Part shown: positions 43,344-53,428 of the stretch, in pieces
Layout: every line of letters starts with the position of its first letter
Position numbering within the stretch: position 1 is the first letter of the stretch
Assembly: GCF_013369335.1 (NCBI RefSeq)
Contig: NZ_SZQJ01000009.1
Coordinates: forward strand, 372,001-436,000
From: Vibrio sp. JPW-9-11-11
GTDB lineage: Bacteria; Pseudomonadota; Gammaproteobacteria; Enterobacterales; Vibrionaceae
Reading direction: 5' to 3'
DNA: 64,000 bases
Translations under genes and position numbers: made by a program
Notes under the pieces: generated by a model
The model's input: the letters and a program-made list of their open reading frames with translations, nothing else
Told to the model about the DNA's origin: nothing
The model's database searches: none

Positions 43344-45398
43344 AATCCAATTAGCTATCTTATCGAGCAGTAAATGCGTATCTGCAGGTTTAACGATATA
43401 ATCGTTCATTCCAGCTTGCTGGATTTTTTCCAACATACTGTCGCTAGAATCACCAGTATGGGCCAAAATCGGGATCTCACTATTCTCCGAAGCAGAATGG
43501 CGAATTTGTACTGTGGCCGCAAGTCCATCTACTTTTGGCATCTCTAAGTCCATAATGATCAAGTCGACACTATTCTGCGCCACTTTTTCGACCGCTTCCT
43601 GACCATTTTCGGCCTGTAAAACGTGAAAACCCTGCTGCTCAAGCAGTATCGAGGTGTACGTCCTTAACGATTGATTATCGTCAGCCAACAAGATGGTCTT
43701 GCCTGCAACGGTTTGTTTTCTTGGCAATAAGTTACGATTGGCGCTTGGCGTCTCAAACAGGAGCTCATCGAGTATCGCTCTCGATTTAAGCAAAAAGTTA
43801 TGCACTTCAACAGGATAAATGGTGAGGTGACGTTCAACATCATTGTGATAGCGATTTTGCTCATTAAACAGAAACACGATTCTGCCTTCGGTGAAATGGA
43901 GCTTACTCTCTAGCTCATGGAGGGCATCTGGGTTGGCGACCGCTTCATCAAGATCAATCACGATAAGATCGTACTCAAACTCGTACTCTTGTTTGTCACG
44001 TGCCGCGTCTAGTGATAGCTGACGTAAGTTGAAACCTCGATAAAACGCTTCTTCGTTAATTAAGCGAAATGGCTTGCTCTGTCCACCAACATACAGCACG
44101 GATTTAGACTTCATAATATCGGATTTAATCACCGAGATTTCTTGAGAACCATATTTGGGGAAACTGAGGGTAAATTCGGTCCACTCACCGAGTGTAGATC
44201 GACAAGCTATTTGTCCACCTAGTGCCATCATTACTTTGCGACAAAACGGCAAACCTAACCCGTAACTCCCCGTTTTTCCGAACGTGTAAAAATCTTTGAA
44301 CACATCATTAATAACCTCAGGCTCAATGCCCACTCCGTTGTCAGTAAAAATGAGCTCGTTGTGGCGTTCAAAGGACCTTAGTTCTACCGTAATCGCAAAT
44401 TGATTGGCATTCTGGTAGTAGAAAGCGTTCTTGAGCAAGTTGTACAAAGCATACTTAATCAAGGCATCGCTACCAAAAAACTCAAAATCATCGCCCGGCA
44501 GTAAGGTGACCGCCTGCCTATCTTTACTGCTTTTGTAAGCAAAGCTTTGCAATGAATCCTTAACCACCTTACGAATGGAATGCTTCTTAAACGTGGTGCG
44601 CGACACCCGGTTTTCATCGATGGACGTGAGCAGTAAGTCGATCGTTTCATTGCCTGTCCGAATGACTTCATGCGCATCTGATAGCACCTCTCGTGCCATG
44701 GCGACCTCTTCTTCAGTCAATTTGTACTGGCTACTGCCACCAGCGCCAGACTTGGGCAATAACGATTCCACTACATCCAACGATGACTTTAAGGCGCTCA
44801 GCGGATTGCGCATTTCGTGCGCAATCCCGGCGCCAAATGACTTGGCTAAAGAGACTTTACTTTCATGTTCAGCCTGATTTCGAAAGTAGAATAGGTTGCC
44901 AAACACATATGTAAACAAAAAAATGGGGATATATGGCCACACGACTTGCTGCTGAATGATTGCGATATCAAAACCATACACAGATAAGTACGCCAATACG
45001 ACGGCGACCAAGGCTTGCAGCAACATCAGTCGGGTCTGATGAACCAATAACACATGCAAGAATATCGACGCCATAAACGACATGGCCCAAATCGTCGACC
45101 ATTCGTTCATAAACATCATAAAGCTGAAAAAGAAGGGTAAGCATATCCCAATCGATATGAAGTAATATTCCGCGAGGTACTGTTGTAGATATTTCGGCAA
45201 GTAGTGACGAAGGGCAATGCCCGCAAACAGTAATGAACACGCTAAACGAAGGGTTAGGTTTTCATACGGCTGCGGGAACAAGTCACTCCAAATGTAGTAG
45301 TAGGTCGGAAAGCCAATCAATCCCATCCAACCTACTAAAGTTAGGTTGGGTTCTGCATATTGATAAACCTTACGAATCGAGTCGAGAATTGCGTCCAT
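43341..45398 (-). CDS. cqsS: CAI-1 receptor, hybrid sensor kinase
   Basis: A 685-residue membrane kinase. About six transmembrane helices (residues 20-172) form the ligand sensor. A HisKA domain follows with H194 in HEMRNPLSALKSS, then an ATPase domain (NLLKNAFYYQ, TDNGVGIEP, GSYGLGLPFC), and a C-terminal receiver with D617 in IIMDLEM and LADDNQ. CqsS passes phosphate through LuxU to LuxO and so controls quorum sensing. Numbering agrees with V. cholerae CqsS (His194; receiver Asp618). Residue 170 is Phe, where V. cholerae has Cys. It is convergent with cqsA. Confidence 0.95.
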   Translation of the reverse strand: MDAILDSIRKVYQYAEPNLTLVGWMGLIGFPTYYYIWSDLFPQPYENLTLRLACSLLFAGIALRHYLPKYLQQYLAEYYFISIGICLPFFFSFMMFMNEWSTIWAMSFMASIFLHVLLVHQTRLMLLQALVAVVLAYLSVYGFDIAIIQQQVVWPYIPIFLFTYVFGNLFYFRNQAEHESKVSLAKSFGAGIAHEMRNPLSALKSSLDVVESLLPKSGAGGSSQYKLTEEEVAMAREVLSDAHEVIRTGNETIDLLLTSIDENRVSRTTFKKHSIRKVVKDSLQSFAYKSSKDRQAVTLLPGDDFEFFGSDALIKYALYNLLKNAFYYQNANQFAITVELRSFERHNELIFTDNGVGIEPEVINDVFKDFYTFGKTGSYGLGLPFCRKVMMALGGQIACRSTLGEWTEFTLSFPKYGSQEISVIKSDIMKSKSVLYVGGQSKPFRLINEEAFYRGFNLRQLSLDAARDKQEYEFEYDLIVIDLDEAVANPDALHELESKLHFTEGRIVFLFNEQNRYHNDVERHLTIYPVEVHNFLLKSRAILDELLFETPSANRNLLPRKQTVAGKTILLADDNQSLRTYTSILLEQQGFHVLQAENGQEAVEKVAQNSVDLIIMDLEMPKVDGLAATVQIRHSASENSEIPILAHTGDSSDSMLEKIQQAGMNDYIVKPADTHLLLDKIANWI

Positions 45399-45513
45399 TC
45401 AGTCCCTTATCGAACAACGACTTCATTAGTGGTTTTTATAAATTTCATAACGTTATTTAAGTTTTAGCACACTTTAGCTAAAGCCTTATCTCAATCCGCG
45501 CACCACACATCGT

Positions 45514-48500
45514 TTATGTGACCACCAGCTGAATTGTACTGCCAACTCGGCTTGCAATGACGTCTATCCTTTGCGCCATTTGCTCCTTAAGTTCACTCAC
45601 ATGAGAGATAATACCGATCATTCGCCCCGATTGCTGCAAGTCAATAAGAGTTTGGATGGCCAAATCTAGTGACTCAGGGTCTAAACTACCAAAACCTTCG
45701 TCGATAAATAACGTATCTAGGCGAATTCCCCCACTATAGGACTGAACCACATCAGAGAGGCCGAGTGCTAATGCCAGAGCCGCCATAAATGATTCACCAC
45801 CAGAGAGTGTTGCGACATCGCGAACTTTGCCTGTATAACCATCCTCCACACTCAAGTCGAGACCTCGACCCGCAGCGCCCTTAAAGCCTTCTGTTTTTCG
45901 AACTAATTGATAGCGTCCTTTACTCATCAGCGTCAATCGCTGTGAAGCCTGAATCAACACATCATCGAGTAGCACACCCAATACAAAGCGGTGCAAGCTG
46001 ACTCGACTCCCAGTCTTGCCACTAGCGACATCATAAAGTGTGCCGTATACCCTATACTCGGCTTCTAATTGGCTGTTTTTTTGATGCAATTGCGCAATGT
46101 CTGCACGCACTTTTTCAACACGCTGATAGTTTGAGTAGGTGTTATCGAGGGCTTCTCGAGCGGTTTGATAGCTCTGTTTCGTTTGTTCCAGGGCCTGTTC
46201 AAGCGCGGTTAGATCCGGCTTCTCGGTTTGTTGCAATTGCTCTGACAAGTCACTTAACGTTTGCTCGAGTTTGGTGGTTTGTTGGTTATACTCTTCAACC
46301 GTTTGTTGCCACTGTTGCAGTTGCGCATCGGCTGCCCGGCTGAGAAGAAATTGCTGTTCGTCCTCAAACTCAGACTGTTCGAGACGATGTTGCCACGTCT
46401 TTTGAGTCTCATCGCGTTGCTGCTTCGTTTGCTCTAGCAAGTCGGCGTTGGTTTGCCATTGGCTATCTATGTTCGTTTTCGCTAACTGCGACTGTTGCGC
46501 GGCTTGTTGAGCAAGGTCTAACGCTGACTTAAGCTGTTCAATTTGCAATTGATTAGCTTGATACGCTTGTTCAACATCGGTCAGCCTAGTGTAATGCCCC
46601 TCCATCGACTGATTCAGTTTTTCCAATTGCTGACGCTGCATTGCGAGGGCGGATTCATTCGCCGACTGATCCCGTTTGAGTTGGTTAATTTTTTCATCAC
46701 CATTAATGCATCGTTGATTCAGTTCAGCCACTCGTTTTTCTTGCGCGTCTATATCGATAGCAGACAGTTGCACCAGCCTTTGCTGCTGCTGACGCAATAA
46801 TTGGTCAATAGAAGTGAGCTCTCGCTCGGCGTGTTCACCAAGTTCTTGACGAGCTTGGGCAAGTGAATTCTGCCTCTGCTCAATGTGATGTAAATGTTGA
46901 CTCAACACATTGCTAACACGGTTGTATTCATCCAATGCCAATCGCTCTTGTTGGCGAGCAGCTTGTACCGCTTGTTTATTGACGTCATCATTGCCAGCCA
47001 ACGCAGGAGATGGGTGCTCACAACTGCCACAAACTGGACACGGCTCCCCCTGTTGCAGCTTTTGAGCGAGGAGCGACGCTTGCGCTCTGTGCCAACGCAT
47101 CTCTAACTCATCCGCAAACGTCTGTTTGTCATTTAATGCCTGTTGAGCCTGGCTCTGTTGCAGCTGCAATCCCTTAGTGGATGACTCAAGTTGAGTTAAC
47201 TCAGCTTGTAACTGGTCACGTTTTCGTAGGTCCGACAGCAATCGTTCGTTACGGACCACCTCTGTCTCTAATGCTGCTTTTTCGGTCAGGGCTTTACGCG
47301 CAGTTTCTAACTGCTGATTACCCTCTTCGGCCTCACGCAGTAACTTTTCTTTGTGTGTTTGGTACTGGGCGAGTGTTTGCTCAAATTCGGTGCGCAGGCC
47401 AGTTAAATGGGCTAAGTGCTGCTCAAGTTGCGTCTTTTCGGCCAGTTTCTGTTTGATCTGTTCGAGTTTAAACTGCTGCTCACTTAACCCACTCACTTGC
47501 TCGGCCTGCTTCTGGGCATGTTCGAGAGCTTTAAGACTCTGTTTATGCGCCTGGTCGGCCTCGTCTCGCTGCTGTTGCAACTGCGTTAGCTTGGCTGTGA
47601 AAGTCGCCACTTGTTGGTGAAGAGATTGCACGCTGGAATAGATGACTTCGAGCTTGCTCGCACGCTGTGCCTGCGCGATCTGCTCACTCAGCTTGTCTAT
47701 GTTAGGCCTGTTTTGTTGGTGGTTCAGCAGCGCTGACTGCGTTGTATCTAACTTAGTGAACTGCTGACAAAGCGTTTGTGCGGCTTGATATTCTCTCTGA
47801 GCCGCATCGAGTCGCTTGCGTTGTGCTTGTTCGGCATCCTTAGCCGCAGATAAGCCTTGCTCCAGTTCTTGATAACGCAAGAGCAACTCATCTTCACTAC
47901 TGGCCTCAGCGACCTGTAATGCCCCGCGAATCTGGTTGTCGAATTCATCTTTGGCTTTACTGATGGCGCTCGCTTTATCTTTGAGCGCATACTCGATTTT
48001 TTTGTACACATCGGTCTGAAACAGCTGACCGAAAATCTCTTCCCGCTCTTTAGAGCTCGCCAGTAATAACTCTCGAAACTTACCTTGTGGCAGCACCATC
48101 ACTTGTCGAAACTGAGTGTCATTCAATCCAAGTAACGACGCGACCTCAGTTTTGACTTGTGCGGTTCGGCTTGTGAGTAGTTTCTCTTCGCCATCGATTT
48201 GGTAAAGCGCCGCACTGTGTTTACGGGTTGTCGTCCCTTCACCGCGAGTTTTAGGCGCTTGCTGCTCTGGCGAACGTATCACACGGTAACGCTTATTGTG
48301 TAGTTCAAACTCCAACACCACTTCAGTGGGCAAATCCAATGGTGCTTGGTCGCAGCGCATTTGAATGCCTTGGCGCTCACTGCTGGTGGTTTCACCATAA
48401 AGTGCAAAACATATCGCGTCGAGAATCGAGGTTTTCCCCGCCCCTGTAGGCCCGTTAATCAAAAACAACGGGTTAGATCCAAAACGAGTAAAATCAATGG

Positions 48501-48555
48501 TTTCTTTGGTCGCAAACGGGCCAAATGCCTGAAGTGTTAAGGTAATCGGTCTCAT
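45514..48555 (-). CDS. sbcC: Exonuclease SbcC subunit
   Basis: A 1013-residue SMC/Rad50-like ATPase. Walker A is GPTGAGKTS near residues 35-43. Long coiled coils of Gln-rich helices flank a zinc hook (CPVCGSC). The C-terminal half carries LSGGESFMAALALALG and FIDEGFGSLDPESLD. With SbcD it opens and cuts DNA hairpins and ends. It starts nine bases after sbcD stops, as one operon. The same sbcCD next to cqsS is seen in V. cholerae. Confidence 0.93.
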   Translation of the reverse strand: MRPITLTLQAFGPFATKETIDFTRFGSNPLFLINGPTGAGKTSILDAICFALYGETTSSERQGIQMRCDQAPLDLPTEVVLEFELHNKRYRVIRSPEQQAPKTRGEGTTTRKHSAALYQIDGEEKLLTSRTAQVKTEVASLLGLNDTQFRQVMVLPQGKFRELLLASSKEREEIFGQLFQTDVYKKIEYALKDKASAISKAKDEFDNQIRGALQVAEASSEDELLLRYQELEQGLSAAKDAEQAQRKRLDAAQREYQAAQTLCQQFTKLDTTQSALLNHQQNRPNIDKLSEQIAQAQRASKLEVIYSSVQSLHQQVATFTAKLTQLQQQRDEADQAHKQSLKALEHAQKQAEQVSGLSEQQFKLEQIKQKLAEKTQLEQHLAHLTGLRTEFEQTLAQYQTHKEKLLREAEEGNQQLETARKALTEKAALETEVVRNERLLSDLRKRDQLQAELTQLESSTKGLQLQQSQAQQALNDKQTFADELEMRWHRAQASLLAQKLQQGEPCPVCGSCEHPSPALAGNDDVNKQAVQAARQQERLALDEYNRVSNVLSQHLHHIEQRQNSLAQARQELGEHAERELTSIDQLLRQQQQRLVQLSAIDIDAQEKRVAELNQRCINGDEKINQLKRDQSANESALAMQRQQLEKLNQSMEGHYTRLTDVEQAYQANQLQIEQLKSALDLAQQAAQQSQLAKTNIDSQWQTNADLLEQTKQQRDETQKTWQHRLEQSEFEDEQQFLLSRAADAQLQQWQQTVEEYNQQTTKLEQTLSDLSEQLQQTEKPDLTALEQALEQTKQSYQTAREALDNTYSNYQRVEKVRADIAQLHQKNSQLEAEYRVYGTLYDVASGKTGSRVSLHRFVLGVLLDDVLIQASQRLTLMSKGRYQLVRKTEGFKGAAGRGLDLSVEDGYTGKVRDVATLSGGESFMAALALALGLSDVVQSYSGGIRLDTLFIDEGFGSLDPESLDLAIQTLIDLQQSGRMIGIISHVSELKEQMAQRIDVIASRVGSTIQLVVT

Positions 48556-48564
48556 CGTGGTCCC

Positions 48565-49695
48565 TTACTGCTGATGGAGCTGTTTGATGATGTCGTTAAT
48601 CGCAGCGTCTTGCTCTTTAGTTAGTGAGGTGTCTTGCGCCTCTAAAAAGAAATCACGAAACATGTCCATTTCACTGCGCGCCAACTTAGCTTTGCTCATC
48701 GGTTGCTCAACACCGACTAACATGCCGGGCTTTTCTAGATGCAGGACATTGGGATATACAGCACGAAGCTTCTCCATCGGATTTAAAATTGCATGGTTAT
48801 CCATCAATCGAACTAATAAATAGTCGTGACCATTGGGGTCGGTTTTCGCCTGTTCGATAATCGACTCCATTTCACCTTCAATGATGCGCATTTGATGCGG
48901 AGCGGCGAGATCAATGTGGGTGGCCGAATGAAAACCCTGATGATCGAGTTCAACTAATGTCATGCCCTTTTTCTGATGCTGCTCAGAGAAGCTGTATTTC
49001 ATCAAAGACCCGGAGTAACGAATGTACTCTTCGCCTTTCTTTTGCGGCTGATGCAAATGACCAAGTGCGACATAGTCAAAGTCGCTGAAGTGTTCATGAC
49101 TGACTCTATCCGAGCCGCCGATTGAGAGCGGTCGTTCAGAATCTGATTCTATCGCGCCGTCGACGAAACAGTGGCTGATCAACACATTCTTGTGCCCTTC
49201 TACCCATTGTTCTCGGATTTTTTCGGCTAATAGTTGGTGTGCCTCATCGTGGGTGGAAAGGCTCTGCTTATAGTGGTGACGCACAAGCTCTGGGTCGTTA
49301 TAAGGCATGCCGTAAAATGCCACCGGCCCCTCGCTCGAATCTATAACTACCGGCGTAAGCATTTGCTCAAAGTTGCCGATGATATGTAAACCCGATGTCC
49401 GCATTCGCCCCGAGCCAAAACCCAGGCGCTGGGCGCCGTCGTGGTTACCTGGAATAAGAATGATTGGCAGTTTTAGCTCTCCGCACACGCGATCAACAAA
49501 ATCATTCATGACTTCAATCGCCGAAGTGGGCGGGACCGAACGGTCATAGATATCACCCGCAATGACAAGCGCATCGACCGGATGATGAGTGACATATTCG
49601 ATGATCTGCTGCAAGACAACTTTTTGGTCATCGAGTAAGGAGACGTTGTGAAACTGACGGCCTAAGTGCCAATCCGAGGTATGAAGAAACTTCAT
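48565..49695 (-). CDS. sbcD: Exonuclease SbcD subunit
   Basis: A 376-residue Mre11-type phosphoesterase. Metal-binding motifs are SDWHLGRQFHN, GDIYDRSVP, GNHDG, SHCFVDG and GHLHQPQ. It is the nuclease subunit that pairs with SbcC. The length fits the family. It is the first gene of the two-gene operon. Confidence 0.93.
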   Translation of the reverse strand: MKFLHTSDWHLGRQFHNVSLLDDQKVVLQQIIEYVTHHPVDALVIAGDIYDRSVPPTSAIEVMNDFVDRVCGELKLPIILIPGNHDGAQRLGFGSGRMRTSGLHIIGNFEQMLTPVVIDSSEGPVAFYGMPYNDPELVRHHYKQSLSTHDEAHQLLAEKIREQWVEGHKNVLISHCFVDGAIESDSERPLSIGGSDRVSHEHFSDFDYVALGHLHQPQKKGEEYIRYSGSLMKYSFSEQHQKKGMTLVELDHQGFHSATHIDLAAPHQMRIIEGEMESIIEQAKTDPNGHDYLLVRLMDNHAILNPMEKLRAVYPNVLHLEKPGMLVGVEQPMSKAKLARSEMDMFRDFFLEAQDTSLTKEQDAAINDIIKQLHQQ

Positions 49696-49782
49696 GCAAG
49701 CCCTTTATCATTCTTATACTTTTCGCCCCAACTTAGTGCTGGACGAACTTTGTAGTTTTATCGTACTGCGCTTAAAAACTAC

Positions 49783-49804
49783 AAACCGCGCCAGAGCGCG
49801 GTTT
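49783..49804 (-). terminator. Terminator after fabH
   Basis: AAACCGCGC and GCGCGGTTT pair around four bases. On the minus strand the stem is followed by GTAGTTTTTAAG. It ends the fabH transcript. Confidence 0.75.
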
Positions 49805-49825
49805 GACATGGTCAATTCGTCTAAG

Positions 49826-50911
49826 TCACTGACCTTTTCGCTGGCAATACGTTATCGCTTCATCCAGCAACTCTAGTGCGGATTTATCGCATGGTGGTAA
49901 CGCGGCATCGCTCTCGGAAATAGGCGTAACACGTTGACCCCACTTGATGTGGCCAGCCCCCCAAGTAAGCCCCGCGCCAAACGCGGCTAACAGCAGATTA
50001 TCGCCCGGTTTAACAAAGCCTTGTTCCAGCGCTTCACACAGAGCGATAGGTACGGTCGCGGCAGACGTATTACCGTAATTGTGAATATTGACAAACGCTT
50101 TGTCTTGGCTGATGCCCGATAAGTCACACAAGGTCTGGATAATACGGATGTTGGCTTGGTGCGGGATCACCACATCGACGTCTTCGGTCGAGAGCTGGCT
50201 ACGAGTGAGAACGCTTTGCGCCGCTGCGCCCATGCCTTTCACCGCTCGCTTGAAGATCTCTTTGCCGACAAAGTTGAAATCCCAGTAACCGTTATCTGCG
50301 GCAAAGCGGTTCATTGACGTACCAAATTCAGGCACAGATAGAATGTCTCGACCTTTCGAGTCACAACCAAGCTGTGCTTGCTGTAACCCAACAGGCTGAT
50401 CGGTGCGGCTCAATACCACAGCGCCCGCACCGTCACCAAACAGTACCGCTGTGTCACGCATCGTCCAATCAATGAAAAAAGACAAGCGCTCAGCCCCAAC
50501 CACTATCGCGTTTTGATAGTTGCCCGCCTGCATCAGGCGAGTCGCCGTTTCCAAACCATACACAAAGCCAGTACACGCGGCGTTAAGATCGAACGCCGTT
50601 GCCGCCTTGATACCTAAATTTTGCGACACTTTTGAGGCAATGTTTGGGATCAGTGAATCCGGTGAACAAGTCGCGATAATGATAAGGTCAATTTGATCTG
50701 CGTTTACGCCAGCGCACGCAAGCGCGTGTTTCGCCGCAACCGTCGCCATATCGGACGTATTCACGTGGCTAATACGACGGTTTTCGATCCCAGTTCGAGT
50801 ACGAATCCATTCATCCGATGTGTCGAGAAAGGTGCTTAAGTCCTCATTGGAGAGTGTCGCTGGTGGCAGGCATTTCCCCCAGCCGACAATTTCTGCATAG
50901 AAATTTTTCAT
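49826..50911 (-). CDS. 3-oxoacyl-ACP synthase III (FabH-type)
   Basis: A 361-residue ketoacyl synthase with the catalytic triad: Cys113 in [10 protein letters not shown], His in [11 protein letters not shown], and Asn in [14 protein letters not shown]. It condenses an acyl-CoA with malonyl-ACP. It is a second FabH-like gene of the kind Vibrio keep on chromosome 2, longer at the C-terminus than usual (about 320 residues is common). It is divergent from trxC. Confidence 0.87.
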   Translation of the reverse strand: MKNFYAEIVGWGKCLPPATLSNEDLSTFLDTSDEWIRTRTGIENRRISHVNTSDMATVAAKHALACAGVNADQIDLIIIATCSPDSLIPNIASKVSQNLGIKAATAFDLNAACTGFVYGLETATRLMQAGNYQNAIVVGAERLSFFIDWTMRDTAVLFGDGAGAVVLSRTDQPVGLQQAQLGCDSKGRDILSVPEFGTSMNRFAADNGYWDFNFVGKEIFKRAVKGMGAAAQSVLTRSQLSTEDVDVVIPHQANIRIIQTLCDLSGISQDKAFVNIHNYGNTSAATVPIALCEALEQGFVKPGDNLLLAAFGAGLTWGAGHIKWGQRVTPISESDAALPPCDKSALELLDEAITYCQRKGQ

Positions 50912-51015
50912 TCTGAGCCTATGATTTTGTTATTTGAATCACTCGTTGGTTTCAGAGTATAACTAGCTATGGCAATTACTGTCACCTAATTGAAAAGAAC
51001 AACGAGAGAAAAGTC

Positions 51016-51450
51016 ATGTCTACCTTTAACACACGCTGTCCGTCTTGCTCGGCCGTGAATCGCGTGCCAAACGAGCGTATCTCTGAAAGCCCTACCTGTG
51101 GTAAGTGCCAAGCACCACTGTTAGATGGCGCACCAATCGAAGGCACGGAAGTAAACTTTGACGCAATTTTATCAAGCAACCATCCAGTTGTGGTCGATTT
51201 TTGGGCCCCTTGGTGTAATCCATGCGTTGGATTTGCGCCAGTGTTTTCCGACGTTGCCAAAGAACGCGCTAAGTCTGTTCGATTTGTAAAAATTGATACC
51301 GAAAGCCAGCAAAATATTGCTGCTAAGTATCAGATTCGCAGCATTCCAACGATAATGGTCTTTAAAAACGGAAAAAAAGTGGATGTCATTAACGGCGCTT
51401 TGCCAAAGAGCCAATTCGATCAATGGCTTAATCAAGCACTGACTAAATAA
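51016..51450 (+). CDS. trxC: Thioredoxin 2 with variant CNPC active site
   Basis: A 144-residue protein with the TrxC layout: an N-terminal zinc ribbon (Cys 8, 11, 28, 31: RCPSCSAVN and TCGKCQAP) and a thioredoxin fold. The active site is WAPWCNPCVGFAP at residues 64-76, where known TrxC has CGPC. Changing the residue after the first Cys is expected to shift redox potential. The remaining fold features (IRSIPTIMVFKNGK with the cis-Pro) are normal. TrxC normally answers peroxide stress and reduces disulphides in the cytoplasm. Confidence 0.9.
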   Translation: MSTFNTRCPSCSAVNRVPNERISESPTCGKCQAPLLDGAPIEGTEVNFDAILSSNHPVVVDFWAPWCNPCVGFAPVFSDVAKERAKSVRFVKIDTESQQNIAAKYQIRSIPTIMVFKNGKKVDVINGALPKSQFDQWLNQALTK

Positions 51451-51472
51451 ATATGATTTTATAGTAGCGATG

Positions 51473-51511
51473 AAAAGTGACTTATTTAATTGAAATGAGT
51501 CACTTTTTCTT
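51473..51511 (+). terminator. Terminator after trxC
   Basis: AAAAGTGACT and AGTCACTTTT pair around a 15-base A/T-rich loop, followed by TCTTTTATTT. It also sits upstream of the MFS gene. Confidence 0.75.
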
Positions 51512-51647
51512 TTATTTATTGGCCAATCATGACGATAGACATTTTTTGTCGTTATGGTTAAAACTTTTCGTTTTACCTCCCCTCCCTTTCACTCCATAGT
51601 CGCGCCGATTTTTAGAATTTTTACTCCATACTATCGAGGCAAAAACG

Positions 51648-52808
51648 TTGCAAAATTCGGTTGTCGCTACTCAACAAGCGCGTATTTCTGTTCCGGTTAT
51701 CGCGTTGGCACTATACGCGGTTGCATCCGGTTACCTTATGAGCCTGATCCCGCTAATGCTGCCTCATTATGGCCTCGACTCCACATTAGCCAGTTGGTTG
51801 GCAAGCGTGTTTTACGCGGGCTTACTCATCGGTGCTATTGGTATCGAACCGTTGGTCACTAAGCTGGGACATCGTAATGCATTTGTTCTCTGTTTGGTCA
51901 CATTGATGACGACCATCGTCGTGCTACCCTTGCTGCCTCTCTCTTCTGTTTGGGTGAGCGCTCGTTTAATTGCGGGAATTGCGGTCGCTGGCGTATTTGT
52001 GATCGTTGAGTCTTGGCTTCTACACGGCGATGACGCCGCGCGCGCGAAGCGTCTTGGTCTCTACATGGGCGCCTTATATGGTGGTAGTTCGCTCGGCCAA
52101 CTGGGTATTGGCATGATTGGTGTGTCTGGTGGGGTGCCATTTATCGCTATTGTCACCTTGCTGATATTGGCTGTGATGGTTCTTCTTTTCGGCGAAAGTG
52201 ACCAACCAGAAAGTCAGCACAGTACACCATTAACACTCAAACAGATCTGTAAACTCAACCACGCTGCTATTATTGGCTGTGTGGTTTCCGGACTAACGCT
52301 CGGTGCGATGTATGGCTTAATGCCAGTCGAGTTACACAAGCGCGGCATCAACAATGCAGACATCGGCAGCTTAATGGCGGTAGTAATTTTAGGTGGGATG
52401 GCGGTACAACCGTTAATCCCTTGGTTGTCCAAGTTTTTAGGACGCACGCTGCTAATGGCGATGTTCTGTTTACTTGGAGTCGCAGCGATCACGCTAACCA
52501 CTATGTTCCAAGGACTACACGCCCTCGCTTCGGGCCTATTCCTATTGGGTATGGCAACGTTCGCGCTGTATCCTGTTGCAATCAACCTTGGCTGTGACAA
52601 GTTGGATGCAAGCTACATTGTCTCGGCAACGCAAGTGATGTTGTTTAGCTATAGTATCGGCTCAGTCGCTGGTCCCGTCGTAGCTGATGGGTTTATGGAT
52701 GGTAGCCAAGGCTTAATGAAGTACCTATTTGCCACATTACTCGCGACATGCTTCTACATGCTCATTGCCAGTATTAAAACCAAGCGCCAAGCGGTGGCGG
52801 GCGAGTAG
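51648..52808 (+). CDS. MFS transporter, YcaD-like
   Basis: A 386-residue major facilitator with twelve hydrophobic segments. Motif A-like LVTKLGHRN follows helix 2, and VIVESWLLHGDDAARAKRLGLYMG is typical of the YcaD group. The substrate is unknown. It starts with TTG at 51648 with GAGG eight bases before. It faces the ygbA gene across a shared hairpin. Confidence 0.78.
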   Translation: MQNSVVATQQARISVPVIALALYAVASGYLMSLIPLMLPHYGLDSTLASWLASVFYAGLLIGAIGIEPLVTKLGHRNAFVLCLVTLMTTIVVLPLLPLSSVWVSARLIAGIAVAGVFVIVESWLLHGDDAARAKRLGLYMGALYGGSSLGQLGIGMIGVSGGVPFIAIVTLLILAVMVLLFGESDQPESQHSTPLTLKQICKLNHAAIIGCVVSGLTLGAMYGLMPVELHKRGINNADIGSLMAVVILGGMAVQPLIPWLSKFLGRTLLMAMFCLLGVAAITLTTMFQGLHALASGLFLLGMATFALYPVAINLGCDKLDASYIVSATQVMLFSYSIGSVAGPVVADGFMDGSQGLMKYLFATLLATCFYMLIASIKTKRQAVAGE

Positions 52809-52812
52809 AGCT

Positions 52813-52836
52813 AAGGGGTGCATTATGCATCCCTTT
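52813..52836. terminator. Bidirectional terminator between MFS gene and ygbA
   Basis: AAGGGGTGCAT pairs with ATGCATCCCTT (one G-T pair, tight turn) and on the plus strand is followed by TGTTCTTTT. Confidence 0.6.
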
Positions 52837-53224
52837 GTTCTTTTATCGACTGCTTACGTCGATGACGGTTAGATACATTCGCAACAGGTTTACCCGGCAC
52901 GGCACGTCGCTCATGAAGTAAATGCCGAATAGCAAGCCATGGATGAGGAAACAACATTCGAGGTCCTGCGTAACGCATCACTAAGCGCATTTGGCGCTTT
53001 TGTTCCGCTTTATAGCAATGAATAGGGCATCGATTACAGGTCGGTTTCTGTTCACCATAGGGACAGCGATCAAGCTTAGTTTCCGCGTATTCAAGCAGTT
53101 GTTGACACTCAGCGCAAAACGTTTGATCACTATTGTGGTGATCGCGGCAATAGATCCTCACCATCGCTTGCACCGTTTTGAATTCGGTGACAAGTGGGCC
53201 TTGAAGTAATTTAGAGCTATTCAT
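52823..53224 (-). CDS. YgbA-family, nitrous-oxide-stimulated promoter protein
   Basis: A 133-residue protein of the YgbA (NO-responsive) family. It is recognised by its cysteine pattern (CRDHH, FCAECQQLLEYA, RCPYGEQKPTCNRCPIHCY), which could hold a metal or a cluster. It continues with RYAGPRMLFPHPWLAIRHLL. E. coli ygbA is induced by nitric oxide through NsrR. I found no clear NsrR box here. The basic C-terminal 25 residues (NRHRRKQS) look poorly conserved. Confidence 0.8.
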   Translation of the reverse strand: MNSSKLLQGPLVTEFKTVQAMVRIYCRDHHNSDQTFCAECQQLLEYAETKLDRCPYGEQKPTCNRCPIHCYKAEQKRQMRLVMRYAGPRMLFPHPWLAIRHLLHERRAVPGKPVANVSNRHRRKQSIKEQRDA

Positions 53225-53428
53225 GTTTTGTTGAGAAGGCTTGGCTGATAAATAAGTCTCTCTACTGTATCACTAAACTGGTTCAGAACTTTGATGTAGC
53301 TAAAACCCAACCTAACCCGCTACGCTAGATGGGCATGATTTTAGTACTTTAAAAGTGAGCTGAACACCTACACTTAACGTAATACAAAGCGATGATGTTA
53401 CTATTTTGACGAGCCGAGGAGTCAGGTT

